The notes below the pieces were generated by a model. The model had not been told where the DNA came from, made no database searches, and worked only from the letters and a program-made list of their open reading frames with translations. From NCBI GenBank assembly GCA_020628095.1, contig JAHDFP010000019.1, forward strand, positions 1 through 64,000: a DNA stretch of 64,000 nt, in the 5' to 3' direction. The DNA comes from Saprospiraceae bacterium. Its GTDB lineage: Bacteria; Bacteroidota; Bacteroidia; Chitinophagales; Saprospiraceae. Shown here in pieces: positions 55,698-64,000 of the stretch; the first letter of the stretch is position 1; every line of letters starts with the position of its first letter. Made by a program: the position numbers and the translations under genes.

Positions 55698-57332
55698 TTA
55701 CAGCACCAATACCCTTCCACGATAAATCAATCCTGACTCTTCGTTCCTAACGATAAGAAAGTACACGCCATTATGCAAAAAAGAAACATCAATAGACTGC
55801 GATCTCGTCCTTGTGCTATATACTAATTTCGAATTGGCATCGAATAAGCTATAGGACAAGCGCTCTTCATTATCGGTGTTAATATAGAGTATATCATTTA
55901 CAGGATTAGGAAACACTCTTATATTTTGATTGATCACCTCGTCATTAGAAGAAAGTAACATACAGGCATCAGATACAGGATTGGCATTTTCTATTATATC
56001 ACCAGGTGTCATATCTCTCCCTTCGAATCCTTTAAAATCTGGTGCAAACCGTTCTACCTTGAATACATCAATCTGTCGACGTGGTCGATCATATTGTGAG
56101 AGTACACGACCACCCTCTACTGGATTTTGATACACCCAGACCACTTCCTGATCTTTCGTCACTTCTACAAATCTGCCTAATACACCTAGCGTCGCTAAGA
56201 AGTTACCATTAGGCAAAGGATGCACTCCAGACTCCACGAAACTATAAAAAGGTAGATTATATATCTCACCACTGCTAAAAGTCCAGTCAAAATCGGGCGG
56301 ACTAAATCCTCCATTCTGATCGAAGCTATAGGACCCATTCTCATCTACACCCGTATCTATAAGATTGATTTCACTTGACTCTTCTCCTACAAAATCAAAC
56401 TCCGCTTTATTATTAAACACGCAGATCTTATCGCCATCAGGATAATCAGAAGGAATCCAGTTAGGGCTATGTTGCTGCCATAGTTTTTGATCGGCTGGAG
56501 TACCTTTGCCGTAGACTTGAGGGTTGCCCCATCTCCATAAGAAGTCTCCCCCACGTCCATATCTACCACCTTGCGAGCTGGCTGCTTCTTCCATAGTCGT
56601 AGAATGATCTATAATGTATATCTCGGAAGTATGACGCGATGAGATGACAATCTGATCCAACACCGCATTATAATCTATGCCATTACAGTGCATCCAGTCT
56701 TCACTGCGACTTCTTTCATTCTCAAAATTATAATTGACATTGATGCGGTGAGGCGAATCAGCTATCACACCATAATTTGGCTTAGTGTCATCGTAGTCTT
56801 GCACCAGATGATCTTTGAATGACCACTTCCATACGACCTCACCAGAGCGCGGTCCTGTTTGTTGCAACTCGATGATGGCATCTATACCAAATTCGCCTCT
56901 GACATTATTCGGATCACGGCCCATCTCTGTGGCTTCTTGCACAGTGAAAAATTCTGTAACAATCATCAGTACATTGCCATTGGGCAAAGGCTCTATATCG
57001 TGATGGTTCTCTCCAAAATCATCCATCTCTAATAACCACGTCTGCTCCCCTTCCCAATTTCTTTTTTCTATAAATCCCCATGATGGCCTCAGCAAGCTAC
57101 CATCCTCAGTCAGGTAACTCATAATCTCTGGTCCCTGATTATTTTGCCATTGGTTGATGACGCGACCACAATTATCTATTAGGTAAGTATTGCGGCTACC
57201 ATTAGGTGAGATAAGTGTGTAGCCCGAAGAGGCTTTTTCGGCATCATGATATAATAGACCGATGGTCGGATCTTGAGCCTGGGTCACAATAAAGAGAAAA
57301 AGACAAAAAGAAGTGATTATTACATGCTTCAT
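55698..57332 (-). CDS. Arylsulfotransferase (ASST)-like protein with T9SS type-A domain
   Basis: A 544-residue secreted protein with a signal peptide (~1-19, ending TQAQDP). The body is the six-bladed ASST-type propeller: GYTLISPNGSRNTYLIDNCG, NHHDIEPLPNGNVLMI, DWMHCNGIDYNAVLDQIVIS, and VHPLPNGNFLATLG with repeated NG turns. His residues in HHDIEPL and DWMHCNG would fit the active-site positions. It ends with a type-A sorting signal (IRVFPNPVNDILYINT). The catalytic activity is not certain; many relatives are uncharacterised. Confidence 0.78.
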   Translation of the reverse strand: MKHVIITSFCLFLFIVTQAQDPTIGLLYHDAEKASSGYTLISPNGSRNTYLIDNCGRVINQWQNNQGPEIMSYLTEDGSLLRPSWGFIEKRNWEGEQTWLLEMDDFGENHHDIEPLPNGNVLMIVTEFFTVQEATEMGRDPNNVRGEFGIDAIIELQQTGPRSGEVVWKWSFKDHLVQDYDDTKPNYGVIADSPHRINVNYNFENERSRSEDWMHCNGIDYNAVLDQIVISSRHTSEIYIIDHSTTMEEAASSQGGRYGRGGDFLWRWGNPQVYGKGTPADQKLWQQHSPNWIPSDYPDGDKICVFNNKAEFDFVGEESSEINLIDTGVDENGSYSFDQNGGFSPPDFDWTFSSGEIYNLPFYSFVESGVHPLPNGNFLATLGVLGRFVEVTKDQEVVWVYQNPVEGGRVLSQYDRPRRQIDVFKVERFAPDFKGFEGRDMTPGDIIENANPVSDACMLLSSNDEVINQNIRVFPNPVNDILYINTDNEERLSYSLFDANSKLVYSTRTRSQSIDVSFLHNGVYFLIVRNEESGLIYRGRVLVL

Positions 57333-57378
57333 GATTCCTTATAATTAGAATAGCGAAAGTAAGAAAATGAATATGCAC

Positions 57379-58263
57379 TTATGATTCTATAGCAACTTCA
57401 TTCTCGCTTCTATGCTTATAATCTATCCTGAATTGCCTCGGCGTCTGTCTATATGTTTGCTTGAATATTTTGTTGAAATAAGATAGATTATTGAATCCGC
57501 TGAGAACAGACACTTCTGATATCGGTTTATCGCCACTCACTAATAATTTAGAGACATGATCCATGCGATACTCGTTGACGATGGTGGTAAATTTTTTATT
57601 CGTATGTCTTTTTATAAATTTATAAAAAGCGGATTCGGTCAGATTGACCGTGCGGCACGCCTCTTCTATAGATATCTGACTTTGGAAATTATTCTCGATA
57701 TAGTCAAAGATGGCTTTTAGCTTACTAAGTTTATTGACACTGATGGACGCACTGTACTTATCGGAGCATATAGATTCCAATCCATTACTTGCCGACAGGA
57801 AGTCCAAGAATCTCAACAAGGCCAAAAGTCTTTTCATCTCTGATAACTCGGGTTCGTATAAGTCCATAATTAAGGTCTCCGCCTTCTTAGTTTCTGATGC
57901 AGTGAGGGCCAGTCCTCTTTTGGATTGATCTAGCAATACCTGTACTTTTCTTAGTTCTGCAACACTAAAGAAACCATCACCCAAAAAATCTGGCATAAAT
58001 TGTATTACATACTGCTCCGATCTATCCGTAGTCGTAAATCCATGAGGCAGATTAGATCCCAATACTACTAAGTCCCGCTCTTTGTAATCAGATATATTGT
58101 TTCCGACATATCGCAGGCCATGACTTTTGAGCGTATAGCATATCTCTATCTGAGGATGGTAATGCCAGGCCTGTGTAAGCAGTGGTCTGTTGTCCCTTTT
58201 GACCACTTTGGTGAGGAAAGACCTCGATTTTATAGGCTGTATTTCTTCAAACTCGGGTTTCAT
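57379..58263 (-). CDS. AraC-family transcriptional regulator with cupin N-terminus
   Basis: A 294-residue regulator. The N-terminal cupin-like sensor domain (~10-100) includes WHYHPQIEICYTLKSHG and NLPHGFTTTDRSEQYVI, with His positions typical of ligand-binding cupins. The C-terminal ~105 residues hold the AraC helix-turn-helix pair (SIEEACRTVNLTESAFYKFI and ISEVSVLSGFNNLSYFNKIF). It is transcribed divergently from the receptor-glycosidase-symporter operon that starts at 58410, which it likely controls. Confidence 0.9.
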   Translation of the reverse strand: MKPEFEEIQPIKSRSFLTKVVKRDNRPLLTQAWHYHPQIEICYTLKSHGLRYVGNNISDYKERDLVVLGSNLPHGFTTTDRSEQYVIQFMPDFLGDGFFSVAELRKVQVLLDQSKRGLALTASETKKAETLIMDLYEPELSEMKRLLALLRFLDFLSASNGLESICSDKYSASISVNKLSKLKAIFDYIENNFQSQISIEEACRTVNLTESAFYKFIKRHTNKKFTTIVNEYRMDHVSKLLVSGDKPISEVSVLSGFNNLSYFNKIFKQTYRQTPRQFRIDYKHRSENEVAIES

Positions 58264-58409
58264 AGCTCTAATATGGGATCACTAATTTATAGTATAGCAT
58301 TAGTATGGGATAGTTTTCTACTAATTTTTTCGACCATTAACATATATTATTGTCTTAACTAAATATTCCAATTTAAACATCAATAATTCAGGAAATTCAA
58401 AACTTAATT

Positions 58410-60998
58410 ATGAAAAAAACATACTACTTAAAATCTTTATTCTCAGTAGTCATTTTATTCTTTTTCTGTTTGACTAGCGGAATAAGCCAAAAATATTACT
58501 CAGGAAGCATCGTAGACAGTGATGGCAACCCAATTATTGGAGCATCTGTATTGGGTGAAGGCACTTCTCTGGGTACCATTACCGATCATGATGGAAAGTA
58601 TAGTATCGACTTCCCTGAGGGTGTCAAGACTATATTAATCTCTTATGTGGGCTACAAGAATGTCAGAATAGATCTGACGGAAGATAACCCACAATATGGT
58701 ATGATCACTATGTTAGAAGACCGTATGGCTCTGGACGAAGTCGTCGTCACAGGTACATTTACAGGAAGGACTCAGAAGAACTCTCCGATGTCTCTGACCG
58801 TACTGAATGGAGACCAACTCGCCCGACTATCCTCTAACTCACAAGCCGATATATTACGTACTGTTCCAGGTATCACTGCAGAAGGTGGTGGTGGTGAGGT
58901 CGCCACGAATTTATTTGTGAGAGGATTTCCTTCTGGTGGACAATATGCCTTTACACCTCTTAATATAGATGGGATTCCAGTACTGAGTACGTTCGGGCTT
59001 AACTCGTCAGCTCACGATGTATATTTCCGTAATGATATAGGTCTGAGAAGTCTGGAGTTCGTCCGTGGTGGATCAGCGACCTTGCAGGGCGCAGGTAGTG
59101 TCGCAGGTATAGTCAACTATCAATCCATCCGAGGCACTAATAATCCCGTCAATAAGGTACAACTAGAATGGGCCGAAGGCGGAAGAATCAAAACTGATTT
59201 CCTCACCGCTGGTCCGCTTAGCGAAAATCTCTTCTATGCTTTCTCAGGATTCTATAGATATGACGAAGGACCGTTAGAGACTGGATTGCCAACCAGAGGA
59301 TATCAGATCAGAGGTAACCTCAAGAAATTATTTAATGATGGTAACAGTTCTCTTGTCATAAGCATGCAAAAGATAGATGACAATGTACAGTTCTATCTAC
59401 CGTATCCACTCGATAACTCTAATGACGCGAGAGAAAGACCGACAGGTAATGACGGTGAGCCAATCTACACCATGCTCTCCAGCCAACTAAAAGATTATTC
59501 TTTTGATACGCCTTTCGGTAGATTCAAGTCTCCTATCGGAGACGGCGTCACCACTAATGGACAATTCATCATGGGTGAGTTATCTCACGAATTTGGTAAT
59601 GACTGGAGACTATCCGCTAAGACCAAAGCGGCATCTTATGACCATTGGTTTAACCTTTTCTTAGATGGCGACGGAACCCATAATACACCAGAACCTCAGG
59701 ATGCTTATCTCAGCGATAGAGGCTTACCTACTGATGCCACCTTTACTTATGCAGATAACGGAGCGGCACTCGCTGGCAATGATTTATTGTTCGAAAATAG
59801 AGTACTCGATAGACAAAGAGACATGGAAGAACTTGTGGGCGAAGTCAATCTAACCAAGACAGTAAACAACCACAACCTGACGATAGGAACATTTATGTCT
59901 AATACGAAAGCACTAGATAATAACTGGATACATAATGTACTAGGTGACTTCTCTAATTCACCAAGAGCCGTATCTGTATCTTATGCAGACAGCACGGGTC
60001 AGGTATCTCACTCATCGAGTGGATACGTCGAGGGATCTGGAAGACAAACATCTAACAAAACATTACAGAGTACTAAGATAGCCGCCTATATAGCGGATGA
60101 AATCAAGTTTGATAATTTCGACTTAGACATCGGGCTAAGATGGGAAAAAGCCATAGGTAATGTAAGTCTCGAAAACGGCGTCGGTTCTAATAATTTTAAT
60201 AAAGGTATCGTCGATGCCTCTGATGTCGCTTTCGTCATTGGCTTCTTATATAGACTCAATGATAATGTCAATCTATACGCTAACGGTAGTAGAGGATACT
60301 TCTTCCCTCAGTTAAGATCTTTGAAGTTCGCTGGTGGTTCTCCACAGTCTTATGAGACAGAAAAAGTTATACAAGGAGAAATCGGTGCTAAGTACGGCGA
60401 CGACAAACTCTCAGCTACTGCGGCCTTATTTTTTAACTCACTTAGTGACAGACGTAATGTCGATATAGTCAACGACGGTAGAGGTGGTATTACAGAATTC
60501 ATACAATTACAGAGTACAAGGACGATCGGATTAGAAGCAAGTCTTAATTATAATATAGCGAGTGGTATTAATGCGTATGGTAACCTTACATTCCAAAATC
60601 ATGAGTTTACAGAAGTAGAAGGCAACGAGGAGCAAGTCGGCAATAGCATTGCGAGAATACCTAACGTTATGGGTATGTTCGGTCTGAGTTACGACAACAG
60701 CGGCTTCGATGCCAATATTAGTTCTAATTTCTTAGGAAGCAAGTTTGCTAACAATAGTAACTCTGTGGAGCTAGATGGATTTAATATTGTAAGATTAGAT
60801 GCTGGATATAAGATCGGCCTAGGTAATGGTAATGAGAGCCTAAGACTTGGTTTATCAGTATTCAACTTATTAGATGCGGCTGGTGTTACAGAGGGATCAC
60901 CGAGACAAGGTAATAGTCAGGTGGCGGGAGGAAACTTCTTTGTCGGAAGACCTATACTTCCTAGAAGAATATTCTTGAGAGCCACATTCGAATTTTAA
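58410..60998 (+). CDS. TonB-dependent receptor of a carbohydrate-uptake operon
   Basis: An 862-residue SusC-type outer-membrane receptor. The signal peptide (~1-27, ending SGISQ) is followed by YYSGSIVDSDGNPIIGASVL (carboxypeptidase-regulatory-like domain), a plug with DEVVVTGTF and DILRTVPGITAEGGGGEVAT, and a barrel ending RRIFLRATFEF. It is a typical receptor size. A glycosidase and a sodium symporter follow in the same direction, so a sugar or compatible-solute ligand is likely. Confidence 0.92.
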   Translation: MKKTYYLKSLFSVVILFFFCLTSGISQKYYSGSIVDSDGNPIIGASVLGEGTSLGTITDHDGKYSIDFPEGVKTILISYVGYKNVRIDLTEDNPQYGMITMLEDRMALDEVVVTGTFTGRTQKNSPMSLTVLNGDQLARLSSNSQADILRTVPGITAEGGGGEVATNLFVRGFPSGGQYAFTPLNIDGIPVLSTFGLNSSAHDVYFRNDIGLRSLEFVRGGSATLQGAGSVAGIVNYQSIRGTNNPVNKVQLEWAEGGRIKTDFLTAGPLSENLFYAFSGFYRYDEGPLETGLPTRGYQIRGNLKKLFNDGNSSLVISMQKIDDNVQFYLPYPLDNSNDARERPTGNDGEPIYTMLSSQLKDYSFDTPFGRFKSPIGDGVTTNGQFIMGELSHEFGNDWRLSAKTKAASYDHWFNLFLDGDGTHNTPEPQDAYLSDRGLPTDATFTYADNGAALAGNDLLFENRVLDRQRDMEELVGEVNLTKTVNNHNLTIGTFMSNTKALDNNWIHNVLGDFSNSPRAVSVSYADSTGQVSHSSSGYVEGSGRQTSNKTLQSTKIAAYIADEIKFDNFDLDIGLRWEKAIGNVSLENGVGSNNFNKGIVDASDVAFVIGFLYRLNDNVNLYANGSRGYFFPQLRSLKFAGGSPQSYETEKVIQGEIGAKYGDDKLSATAALFFNSLSDRRNVDIVNDGRGGITEFIQLQSTRTIGLEASLNYNIASGINAYGNLTFQNHEFTEVEGNEEQVGNSIARIPNVMGMFGLSYDNSGFDANISSNFLGSKFANNSNSVELDGFNIVRLDAGYKIGLGNGNESLRLGLSVFNLLDAAGVTEGSPRQGNSQVAGGNFFVGRPILPRRIFLRATFEF

Positions 60999-61024
60999 AA
61001 ATAGAGTTTTTTCATACTGTAATG

Positions 61025-61051
61025 GAAAGGAGGGGGTAAGACTCTCCTTTC
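61025..61051 (+). terminator. Weak hairpin after the receptor gene
   Basis: A GAAAGGAG (61025-61032) / CTCCTTTC (61044-61051) stem with an 11-nt loop lies between the receptor and glycosidase genes. The downstream T-run is poor, so it may attenuate rather than end transcription. Confidence 0.45.
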
Positions 61052-61084
61052 TTATTACTATTTTGGTTGATATAATCTAATGAT

Positions 61085-62389
61085 TTGAGTTACCTAGAAA
61101 AAGCGAAGGCTATCATAGTCCGCAACTGGCGGGATGGATTTTCTGTACCGACTTCTGAGCTATATCCTTTTCAGTGGATGTGGGATTCGGGATTTGTTGC
61201 TCTGGGCACATCGACCTATAACATCGAGATGTCACTCTCGGAGATAGGCAAGATGTTCTCTGGCCAATGGGATAACGGCATGATACCGCATATAATTTTC
61301 CATAGCGAAAATGAAAAAACCTATTTCCCCAATTTTGATTTCTGGAATTGCCAGGTCAATGCAGGTGCTCCTACACAACCTAAATCATCAGGCATCACAC
61401 AACCTGCCGTTTTCGGTTTTATACTAAAAGATATATTACAAAATCACTGGGGCAATGATGAGGTAAAGAATTTCGTCAAAAGCATCTTTCCAAAACTTGT
61501 CAACTATCACCGATTTTTATATACCTATAGAGACCCATATGAGGAAGGCTTATTTTTCATCTATCATCCTTGGGAATCTGGTCGTGACAACTCCCCTCTC
61601 TGGGATGCGTCGATGAGCAAGATAGACATCCAGCCAGGGATGATTCCCGACTACCAAAGAAGAGATACATCTATAGCCAATGCGGACGAGAGACCGACGC
61701 AGGATAAGTATGACAGATACGTATACCTCCTAGAGTTAGGTAAGAAATACAATTATGATGGTCAGCAGATTGCAGAGGAAAGTCCTTTTCTGATACAGGA
61801 TAATATGATGAACGCCATCCTGATCAAGTCCAATGAAAGTCTTATAGAAATAGCCAGCGACCTAAGCCTGGATGCGGGTCAAATCAAAGAGTGGCAACAA
61901 CTCAGTCTGTCCAACTATGACAAAAAACTATGGAACGAAGAACTGGGGATGTATGTCAGCTATGATATGCGCCATCAGTCACAAATGAAACATAAAGAAA
62001 TAGGTGGCATCGTGCCACTGTTCGCTCAGATACCTGATGCTCAAAAAGCGGGCAAAATAAATGACTACCTCACTAACTTATCGGATCGCGGATACTATCT
62101 ATGTCCGAGTTTTGATGTGGATAGTCCATACTTCGACTCTAAGCGATACTGGAGAGGTCCTGTCTGGCCACAGATGAACTGGATGATCCACAAGGGTCTA
62201 TTATCTTATGGTTATAAGGACACAGCAGAAACTGTGAAATCGGATCTACTTACCCTCATACACAAGCTAGGCTTCTACGAATACTTCGAATCTCAAAAAG
62301 AAAAGGTCGACCAGTTATCCCAGGGTTATGGAGGGAGCAACTTCTCATGGACAGCCTCTAGTTATATCCACCTCAATACTGTCTCATGA
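61085..62389 (+). CDS. GH63-like (alpha/alpha)6 glycoside hydrolase
   Basis: A 434-residue cytosolic glycoside hydrolase with an (alpha/alpha)6 toroid. Characteristic stretches are YPFQWMWDSGFVALG, NGMIPHIIFHSE, YHPWESGRDNSPLWD (a likely catalytic Asp region), YWRGPVWPQMNWMIH, and YGGSNFSWTASSYIHL. These recall the GH63/mannosylglycerate- and glucosylglycerate-hydrolase group. The start is TTG at 61085; the only nearby ATG (61080) runs into a stop within three codons. It overlaps the symporter start by 4 nt. The sugar substrate is not certain. Confidence 0.75.
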   Translation: MSYLEKAKAIIVRNWRDGFSVPTSELYPFQWMWDSGFVALGTSTYNIEMSLSEIGKMFSGQWDNGMIPHIIFHSENEKTYFPNFDFWNCQVNAGAPTQPKSSGITQPAVFGFILKDILQNHWGNDEVKNFVKSIFPKLVNYHRFLYTYRDPYEEGLFFIYHPWESGRDNSPLWDASMSKIDIQPGMIPDYQRRDTSIANADERPTQDKYDRYVYLLELGKKYNYDGQQIAEESPFLIQDNMMNAILIKSNESLIEIASDLSLDAGQIKEWQQLSLSNYDKKLWNEELGMYVSYDMRHQSQMKHKEIGGIVPLFAQIPDAQKAGKINDYLTNLSDRGYYLCPSFDVDSPYFDSKRYWRGPVWPQMNWMIHKGLLSYGYKDTAETVKSDLLTLIHKLGFYEYFESQKEKVDQLSQGYGGSNFSWTASSYIHLNTVS

Positions 62390-63945
62390 ATGAATTCGAC
62401 TATATAGTTATAGCCATATACATCGTTGGTTTTTTATTCTTGGGAAAGTTATTTACAGGTGCTAAAGACGGTAAAGAATATTTCTTAGGTGGGAGATCAT
62501 TTCATTGGTTTCCGCTCTCTCTGAGTACGGCCGCCACACAATTATCAGCGATTAGTTTTATATCCGCACCAGCCTTCGTAGGACTCAAAAAAAATGGTGG
62601 CATGATGTGGCTGACTTATGAATTTGCCGTACCTCTGGCCATGATCTTTCTGATGATGGTACTAATTCCACCTATGTATAAGGCAGGCATCGTGAGTGTT
62701 TATTCTTATCTAGAAAAACGCTTTAGCAGTTCGACGCGTATACTTGTAAGTTCAGTGTTTCAGATTAGTCGTGCTTTTGCGACCAGTGTTATGGTGTATA
62801 CCATAGCACTTATACTGACCAGCGTGATGGACATACCGATGTGGCAGACCATTACGATCATCGGAGTAGTCACATTAATCTATTCTTACTCTGGTGGTAT
62901 GAAAGCCGTCGTCTACGGTGATATGATCCAGATGATTATTTTATTTTTTGGTATTCTGATCTGTCTTGGCGTCGGCTTACACGAGCTCGGAGGATGGGGA
63001 GATTTTATCCAAAATGTAGATCGATCCAGATTGACAGCGGTAGATTTTTCGAGTATGGGATTATCAGAAGGATCAGAATTTGGATTCTGGCCCATGCTTA
63101 TCGGCGGATTCTTTTTGTACACTTCTTACTATGGCACTGACCAAAGTCAGGTACAAAGACTATTCTCTGCTAACAAGTTAGAGACCGTAAAAAAGACGCT
63201 CCTATTCAACGGGCTACTTAGATTTCCTATCACATTTATCTATTGTCTGATGGGGCTGATTATAGGTACTCTGGCGATAACACAGACCGACTTTTTGCAA
63301 GCTATCCCCAAAGGAAAGCCAGACCTGATGATCCCTATATTTATAAGAGATTATCTGCCGCATGGTGTGATAGGAATACTGATGATCGCCATCCTATCTG
63401 CTGCCATGTCATCCCTTAGTTCCGCCATCAATTCACTCAGCGCAGCCACTGTAGAAGACTTCGCCAACCGCGACCAGTCTCTATCCAACGAAAAATATAT
63501 CAAGTACTCTAAAATGGCCGCCTTATTCTGGGGTGTCGTCTGTATCGTCCTCGCTTTCTTTACAGGAGATATTGCACCGACAGTAATAGAGGCTATTAAT
63601 AAAGTCGGCTCTGTTTTCTATGGCCCTATACTAGCAACTTTCGTGGCCGCCGTCCTGCTCAAGCGCATCAACGCAATAGGGGCTAACGTGGGCATACTCG
63701 CTGGCGTACTGGTTAATGTCTACTTGTGGTTATTTGTTCCATCCGTATTTTGGTTTTGGTGGAATGCAGTCGGGGCCATCGTCACATTATCTGTCGGCTA
63801 CATCGTCAGTCTTATATCACAAAAAGGAAACATTCCCGATCTGGGCAAGCTGGAGCTATACGTAGATAGAAATAAAATACTTACGCTTATCTTATTCTTT
63901 ATTGGTATTATTTTATTTAGTGTGTTTATACCTTCTATGATATAA
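62386..63945 (+). CDS. Sodium:solute symporter (SSS family)
   Basis: A 519-residue inner-membrane transporter with about 13 membrane segments. SSS hallmarks are YFLGGRSFHWFPLSLSTAA, SAISFISAPAFVG, YSYSGGMKAVVYGDMIQMII and YTSYYGTDQSQVQRLFSAN. The C-terminus has PTVIEAINKVGSVFYGPILA. It overlaps the glycosidase gene (ATGA), so uptake and intracellular hydrolysis are coupled. Sugars, sugar acids or osmolytes are typical substrates. Confidence 0.92.
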   Translation: MNEFDYIVIAIYIVGFLFLGKLFTGAKDGKEYFLGGRSFHWFPLSLSTAATQLSAISFISAPAFVGLKKNGGMMWLTYEFAVPLAMIFLMMVLIPPMYKAGIVSVYSYLEKRFSSSTRILVSSVFQISRAFATSVMVYTIALILTSVMDIPMWQTITIIGVVTLIYSYSGGMKAVVYGDMIQMIILFFGILICLGVGLHELGGWGDFIQNVDRSRLTAVDFSSMGLSEGSEFGFWPMLIGGFFLYTSYYGTDQSQVQRLFSANKLETVKKTLLFNGLLRFPITFIYCLMGLIIGTLAITQTDFLQAIPKGKPDLMIPIFIRDYLPHGVIGILMIAILSAAMSSLSSAINSLSAATVEDFANRDQSLSNEKYIKYSKMAALFWGVVCIVLAFFTGDIAPTVIEAINKVGSVFYGPILATFVAAVLLKRINAIGANVGILAGVLVNVYLWLFVPSVFWFWWNAVGAIVTLSVGYIVSLISQKGNIPDLGKLELYVDRNKILTLILFFIGIILFSVFIPSMI

Positions 63946-64000
63946 TGGGTTAGGAAATTAGAGGGGAATGGGATTATAACATGTCTATTTTTCATCTCTC

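Overview
The window looks like a chromosomal segment of a Bacteroidota bacterium, most likely a Saprospiraceae-type relative. It encodes type IX secretion (T9SS) cargo with C-terminal sorting domains, a PorX-type regulator, several SusC/FecA-like TonB-dependent receptors, a FecI/FecR-type sigma/anti-sigma pair, DUF3570/DUF4266 proteins, and occasional TAnnTTTG -7 boxes. The genus assignment is inference. Many starts are GTG or TTG.

Layout. 0.4-3.8 kb: a DUF1295 membrane protein divergent from an outer-membrane beta-barrel receptor. 3.9-8.6 kb: an AT-rich accessory island with a SIR2-TIR protein, an N6-adenine DNA methyltransferase and a small partner gene. Boundary sequences show that these sit in two integron-type gene cassettes, closed by a decayed IS1182-like end. 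8.6-31.9 kb: mostly core genes, namely an AraC regulator with a VOC protein, a Ca2+/Na+ antiporter, tatC, a T9SS type-B surface protein, porX, an HD phosphohydrolase, a 1407-residue two-charge repeat protein with two OmpA domains, glyA, a leucine-rich-repeat T9SS cargo, an RluA synthase, the tig-clpP-clpX operon and tRNA-Leu(TAG). 32-36.6 kb: a second AT-rich accessory stretch of small lipoproteins and membrane proteins. It ends in a second cassette array that carries a stand-alone EF-Tu domain III-like protein with a P-loop-like partner, again closed by the same IS remnant. 36.7-43.7 kb: small metabolic and secreted genes. 43.8-51.7 kb: an ECF sigma/FecR/TonB-receptor unit with an acidic lipoprotein and a thioredoxin-ApbE-DUF4266-DUF3570 operon. 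Two of its promoters share one bipartite motif. 51.8-57.3 kb: T9SS cargo enzymes. 57.4-63.9 kb: an AraC regulator divergent from a receptor, glycosidase and sodium symporter uptake operon.

The most notable finding is the integron logic. For four cassettes, the first bases after a GTT core (10-13 nt compared) are the reverse complement, exact or nearly so, of the R'' box at the end of the same cassette. No integrase is visible in the window, so this resembles an integrase-less attC cluster, split into two loci about 30 kb apart. The SIR2-TIR and methyltransferase cassettes are good candidates for anti-phage functions. The EF-Tu-like cassette has no obvious precedent known to me.
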